A stretch of 64,000 nt of DNA from Campylobacter majalis (GTDB lineage: Bacteria > Campylobacterota > Campylobacteria > Campylobacterales > Campylobacteraceae): assembly GCF_905120465.1 (NCBI RefSeq), contig NZ_CAJHOF010000009.1, positions 1-64,000 on the forward strand, in the 5' to 3' direction. The translations under genes were made by a program, and so were the position numbers. Shown here piece by piece: positions 59,938-64,000 of the stretch (position 1 is its first letter; the number at the start of each line of letters is the position of its first letter). Under the pieces are notes generated by a model. It made no database searches. It was not told where the DNA came from and saw only the letters and a list, made by a program, of their open reading frames with translations.

Positions 59938-60046
59938 GCATTACCTCCTACAAAATCAGATATTCTAACAAATTTATTACTTATTCTTGCTTAGATTTTG
60001 CAAAATTTCAGCAAATTTAAAGTATAAATTTCATGTTATGGTTTCA

Positions 60047-62602
60047 TCATATGCTAAAATTTTCAATTTCATTAAAATTTAAATACCTATAAATATCGCC
60101 ATTTTTTGTTGAAATTTTATCTCTTACCATATCTTTGTATTCTTGTAAGTTTGGTAGTCGCCCAAGCAAAGCACAAACAGCAGCCAATTCTGCACTTCCA
60201 AGATAAACTCTAGCCCCCATTCCCATGCGATTATCAAAATTTCTGGTTGATGTTGAAAAAACTACAGCATTATCAGCAACTCTAGCTTGATTACCCATGC
60301 ATAGCGAACAGCCAGGTACTTCTATTCTAGCACCACTCGCACCAAATACCGCATAATAACCCTCTTGGATTAATTTATCCTTATCCATCTTAGTTGGCGG
60401 CACTACCCAAAGCTGAGTTTTTACCCTGCCATTATTGCGAAGCATCTCGCCTAAGGCTCTATAATGTCCAATGTTTGTCATGCAACTACCCACAAAAACC
60501 TCATCAATATTTTTAGGACGATTTGCATCGGATAAAATTTCACTCAAACTAGCCACATCATCAGGATCGTTTGGACAAGCAAGTATAGGCTCTTTAATCT
60601 CATTTAAATTTATCTCAATTATCTCATCGTATTTTGCATTTTTGTCGGCTTTAAGCAAAACAGGATTTTCTAGCCACTCTTGCATCTTTTGCTTACGTCT
60701 TTGAAGTGTCGTAGCATCGCTATATCCAGCGTCTATCATCGCTTCGATTAAGCTTATGTTTGATTTTATATACTCTATGATTGGCTCTTTATTTAATGCT
60801 ACAACACAAGCGGCTGCACTTCGCTCAGCACTAGCATCACTTAACTCAAAGGCTTGTTCTACTTTTAAATTTTCAAGCCCTTCTATCTCTAAAATGCGTC
60901 CAGCAAATATGTTTTTCTTGCCCTTTTTATCAACGCTTAACAATCCACGCTTTATTGCATAATACGGTATAGCATTTACCAAATCCCTTAAAGTAATGCC
61001 CTCTTGCAACTCCCCACTAAATCTAACCAATACACTTGATGGCATATCAAGTGGCATACATCCAAGCACCGCTGCAAACGCCACTAAGCCGCTACCAGCT
61101 GGGAAACTAATGCCAATAGGAAAACGCGTATGGCTATCTCCTCCTGTGCCTACTGTATCTGGCAACACAAATCTATTTAGCCAAGAGTGTATCACGCCAT
61201 CTCCTGGACGCAAACTAACTCCACCACGTGTGCTAATAAAACTAGGCAAATTTTTGTGCAAAAGCACATCACTTGGTTTTGGATAGGCTGCTGTGTGACA
61301 AAAGCTTTGAAGCACAAAATCCGCACCAAAGTTAAGCGAGGCTAGTTCTTTTATCTCGTCTCTAGTCATAGGTCCAGTTGTATCTTGTGAGCCAACTGTA
61401 AGCACAACGGGTTCGCAATACTCTTTTGCTCTAACGCCATCTTTGCCGCACGCCTTGCCTACGATTTTTTGAGCTAAAGTGTAGCCATAATCATGTATTT
61501 TTTCATCATCTGTGTTTGAAATTTCGCTAAAAACCCCACTTACTTCATCAATGCCTAAAGCCAAAGCCGCCTTTTTGCTTAAGCTTTTACCTATAATTAA
61601 AGCGGTTCTGCCACCAGCTCTTATCTCATCGCTTAGAGTGCTTGGTGTTAGTTTAAATTTAGCAACAACTTTTGAGTTTTTTAAAATTTCGCCCTTAAAT
61701 GGCAAAATTTCTATCTCATCGCCCATATTTAAATCGCTTACATCAGCAACAATCGGCAACGCTCCACTATCTTGAGCCGTATTGAAAAATATTGGTGCTA
61801 TTGTTGTGCCTATGACGATACCGCCTGTTTTTTTATTTGGCACACCATCAATATCGCAACCAAAATGCCACTGGATAGAATTTATACCGCTTTTTCGACT
61901 AGAACCAGTGCCGACCACATCACCAACATAGGCAATTTGCATACCGCGAGTTTTAAGACTAGCAATATCATTTAAAGCGTTTAGTTGGCGATTTTTAAGC
62001 ATGGCATTTGCATGTAGCGGAATGTCTGAGCGAGTAAATGCCTCGCTAGCAGGGCTTAAATCATCTGTATTTGTTTCACCATTTACTTTAAAAACAACTG
62101 CTTTTATACTCTGTTTTAGTGGTTCTTTGTTTATAAACCACTCGGCTTTTGCCCATGAATGCAAAATCTCTAAAGCATACTTATTCGTCTTTGATAAAGT
62201 CAAAATTTCATCAAAATAGCCATGGACGAATATTATATTTTTAAGGGCATTACAGGCCAATTGTGCTATATTTTCATTGCTGTGACTTAATGTTTTAACT
62301 AAAACCATCACATTGTATCCACCAAGCATTTTTGATAGCATTTTAATAGCCATTTCTTTGCTGATGCCTGAAATTTCAAGATTATTATTAATAATCTCAT
62401 CTAAAAAATCAGCCTTTATCTTAGCCGCACTATCAACACCCGGTAAAACACGGTTTAAAAGCAAATTAACTAAATAATCATCACCGCCATTTTTAAGCAA
62501 CTCTATGACCTGAGTAACTTGCTTTTCATTAAGTGCAAGTGGTGGTATGCCAAGCTTAGCACGTTCATCTATATGCGTTTTGTATGCACTTAAAAAATCC
62601 AT
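60047..62602 (-). CDS. acnB: Aconitate hydratase B
   Basis: An 851-residue bifunctional TCA enzyme. HEAT-like N-terminal domain, swivel domain, then the [4Fe-4S] core with cysteines in [10 protein letters not shown] and [12 protein letters not shown], plus the SAERS and [10 protein letters not shown] motifs. It isomerises citrate to isocitrate and can bind mRNA when the cluster is lost. Stand-alone, with ATG after AAAGGACG. Confidence 0.96.
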   Translation of the reverse strand: MDFLSAYKTHIDERAKLGIPPLALNEKQVTQVIELLKNGGDDYLVNLLLNRVLPGVDSAAKIKADFLDEIINNNLEISGISKEMAIKMLSKMLGGYNVMVLVKTLSHSNENIAQLACNALKNIIFVHGYFDEILTLSKTNKYALEILHSWAKAEWFINKEPLKQSIKAVVFKVNGETNTDDLSPASEAFTRSDIPLHANAMLKNRQLNALNDIASLKTRGMQIAYVGDVVGTGSSRKSGINSIQWHFGCDIDGVPNKKTGGIVIGTTIAPIFFNTAQDSGALPIVADVSDLNMGDEIEILPFKGEILKNSKVVAKFKLTPSTLSDEIRAGGRTALIIGKSLSKKAALALGIDEVSGVFSEISNTDDEKIHDYGYTLAQKIVGKACGKDGVRAKEYCEPVVLTVGSQDTTGPMTRDEIKELASLNFGADFVLQSFCHTAAYPKPSDVLLHKNLPSFISTRGGVSLRPGDGVIHSWLNRFVLPDTVGTGGDSHTRFPIGISFPAGSGLVAFAAVLGCMPLDMPSSVLVRFSGELQEGITLRDLVNAIPYYAIKRGLLSVDKKGKKNIFAGRILEIEGLENLKVEQAFELSDASAERSAAACVVALNKEPIIEYIKSNISLIEAMIDAGYSDATTLQRRKQKMQEWLENPVLLKADKNAKYDEIIEINLNEIKEPILACPNDPDDVASLSEILSDANRPKNIDEVFVGSCMTNIGHYRALGEMLRNNGRVKTQLWVVPPTKMDKDKLIQEGYYAVFGASGARIEVPGCSLCMGNQARVADNAVVFSTSTRNFDNRMGMGARVYLGSAELAAVCALLGRLPNLQEYKDMVRDKISTKNGDIYRYLNFNEIENFSI

Positions 62603-63250
62603 ATTCGTCCTTTTTTTGATTTTTTATATTATAAGATTACAAGCTTAAAATGGGGCTGTGTTAGATTTGTAATTTTTAAATCTAACTGTTTTTGAAAATT
62701 TTAGTGTATGATTTTAACCATAAAGCCAATTAAAGTTTTTAGTTATGATTTTACTATACTCTTAAAGGCGTAGATAAACTAAGTTCTTCATAGGGATAGC
62801 GACTTAAGCTATCATCTTGTAACGAGTAAGGCGAAGTTAAAAACCACCCTCTCCAAAACACACCCATCATTTAAGAATTTCCAAAATAAATTTAAAGCAT
62901 TTTAAGGTATGTTTGTATTTTGATATATCTTAGGTTTTTAAGTAGCCGCTTCATTGCAAATAAAGGTCTTGATTTTGGACGCATAGGTGATGAAAATTAA
63001 TAAAATTTTAAGAAGTGATGCAAAACTTGTGCTTTGTAAGAAAAATATTTAAGAAGTTAGGATTTTGGTAGCAACTTGGTATATTATTAAAGGCAACAAG
63101 TGTGCTAAGGCAAAAATCATTAAACTAAGCAAGAATTCTTGTAAGTAGCAAGATTAAATTGTGTTTAAAATTAGCTTAATTTTCTTGGCTCTTTAAATTT
63201 AAAAATCTTACTTGATTGGTTTATTTTGTATTTTATTGTGGCTTAAATAA
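62603..63250. other. Intergenic DNA, about 650 bp; no gene, one possible vestigial fragment
   Basis: No open frame with a start signal. The plus-strand string RFIANKGLDFGRIGDEN (about 62948-62998) looks protein-like and may be the last trace of a gene, but the family is not recognised. A small hairpin, GATAGC/GCTATC (62795-62813), lies in the middle. Confidence 0.4.
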
Positions 63251-63278
63251 ATTTTGCCCCACTTTAGCAGGGCAAAAT
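63251..63278 (-). terminator. Terminator after the molybdo-reductase gene (minus strand)
   Basis: ATTTTGCCC (63251-63259) pairs with GGGCAAAAT (63270-63278), 9 bp, loop of 10. Followed on the minus strand by TTATTTAAG; AT-flanked. Confidence 0.7.
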
Positions 63279-63286
63279 ATAGTTTA

Positions 63287-64000
63287 TTAAGCAAATTTTG
63301 GATCTTTAAACGCCGTTAATTCAGGGGCTGTGCCTTTGAATTTTTCAACATTTACAAGGTTTGAGTGGCATATTGGAGCATTTGCTAATTTTGATGATGG
63401 GATGTCATTTACTAGCACGTTTGCCGCTCCATTTTTACATAGTCCATTTGCATCTGGATCATACCAAACACCCTCGCAAAGTCGCACAACGCCACGAGAG
63501 ATATTTTTAGTCACGACCGCACCTGCTAAAATTTCACCCCTTTTGTTAAACACACGCACCAAGTCGCCGTTTTTAATGCCCTTTGCCTTCGCATCGGCTT
63601 CATTTATCCAGATAGGCTCACGTCCTGCTACAGCGTATTTATCACGCAAGGCGGTGTTGGAAAGCTGTGAGTGCAAACGATACTCTGGATGCGGATTTAT
63701 TAGGTGAAATTCAGCCGCTTTTGTTTTCATACCAAGCCACTCAGCTGGTTCAAACCACATCGCATGTCCTTGGCAATCATCATAGCCCATTTTATCGATA
63801 GTTTCTGAGAAAATTTCTATTAGTCCTGACGGGGTGCCAAGTGGATTTAAGATAGGATCTTCTCTAAACTCAGCGTGTCTTACCCACGCTTCGCTTTCCA
63901 TCGTAGGAGCAAACGTATATGGTTTATTCTCAGCCCAAAACTCATCAAATTCCTTCATCTCATGATAAAAATCAGGTATATTTTTAACCTGCTCTAAGGC
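63287..64000 (-). CDS. TMAO/DMSO reductase-type molybdopterin oxidoreductase, C-terminal part
   Basis: The last 237 codons of a gene whose 5' end lies beyond the window; the frame is open to base 64000. It encodes the domain IV beta-barrel of molybdo-bis-MGD enzymes of the TorA/BisC type: LINPHPEYRLHSQLSNTALR, WINEADAKAKGIKNGDLVRVFNKRGE, GVVRLCEGVWYDPDA and LANAPICHSNLVNVEK. It may reduce N- or S-oxides in the periplasm; C. jejuni has such an enzyme (Cj0264c). The metal-cofactor and signal regions are not visible. Confidence 0.85.
   Translation of the reverse strand, partial: ALEQVKNIPDFYHEMKEFDEFWAENKPYTFAPTMESEAWVRHAEFREDPILNPLGTPSGLIEIFSETIDKMGYDDCQGHAMWFEPAEWLGMKTKAAEFHLINPHPEYRLHSQLSNTALRDKYAVAGREPIWINEADAKAKGIKNGDLVRVFNKRGEILAGAVVTKNISRGVVRLCEGVWYDPDANGLCKNGAANVLVNDIPSSKLANAPICHSNLVNVEKFKGTAPELTAFKDPKFA

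Noticed and set aside
62795-62813. Small hairpin GATAGC/GCTATC as a riboswitch
   Set aside because: It is short, not placed before a gene start on either strand, and matches no riboswitch core I know.

Overview
This window is chromosomal DNA from a Campylobacter-type organism (Campylobacterota). The DNA is AT-rich, with the codon use of that group. The order dnaA-dnaN-gyrB, the dba-dsbI pair, the moaC/DUF493/helical-protein block and AcnB are all typical of Campylobacter. The species cannot be fixed from the sequence; FadD/FadL and a yersiniabactin-type uptake locus argue against a plain C. jejuni.

Layout. 1-8787: a TonB receptor, two fused ABC exporters-turned-importers, an RhtX/YbtX-type MFS protein and a SAM methyltransferase form one minus-strand operon. 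It is divergent from an AraC regulator across a promoter with a Fur box and paired direct repeats. The operon abuts a 5'-truncated ATP-dependent DNA ligase. 9537-15489: minus-strand operon of lipoprotein, endonuclease IV, FadL, FadD and an AAA+ ATPase. 15654-21430: tRNA-Glu, carbonic anhydrase, MscS channel, a 55-residue acidic protein with a tandem repeat, two diguanylate cyclases and SodB. 21454-28271: minus-strand housekeeping genes (EF-hand protein, YnfA, epimerase, Ung, TcdA, Pcm, lipoprotein, NrdB, RuvC). 28278-33233: the replication origin neighbourhood with DnaA-box clusters on both sides of dnaA. Genes left of dnaA read leftwards to 21454 and genes right of it read rightwards to 43895, as expected at an origin. 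33233-43895: degenerate GGDEF-EAL protein, QueF with a tail, HD protein, Sua5-like protein, frameshifted gdhA, a methyltransferase relic with a hairpin and a short peptide, moaC, DUF493, RuvX, YceI, a Cys-rich repeat protein and a small outer-membrane barrel. 44383-49573: dba-dsbI (frameshifted), a large EF-hand protein, and a small lipoprotein plus exported protein (frameshifted) behind a structured leader. 49841-64000: a CI/LexA-type regulator, SatP, then a long minus-strand operon (ankyrin protein, SDR, NhaC, TrmA, CoA-binding protein, IlvA, DUF4230, TenA, DMT transporter), AcnB and the 3' part of a TMAO/DMSO-reductase-type gene.

Three genes (gdhA, dsbI, and the exported-protein gene at 48439-49460) are each broken by a single small indel that restores a normal-length protein when corrected. 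Either the assembly carries indel errors or the genome is losing or switching these genes. The best candidates for something undescribed are the metallophore uptake locus with its methyltransferase, the leader-lipoprotein-exported-protein unit next to the CI-type regulator, and the small ORFs at 18317, 38946 and 49457.
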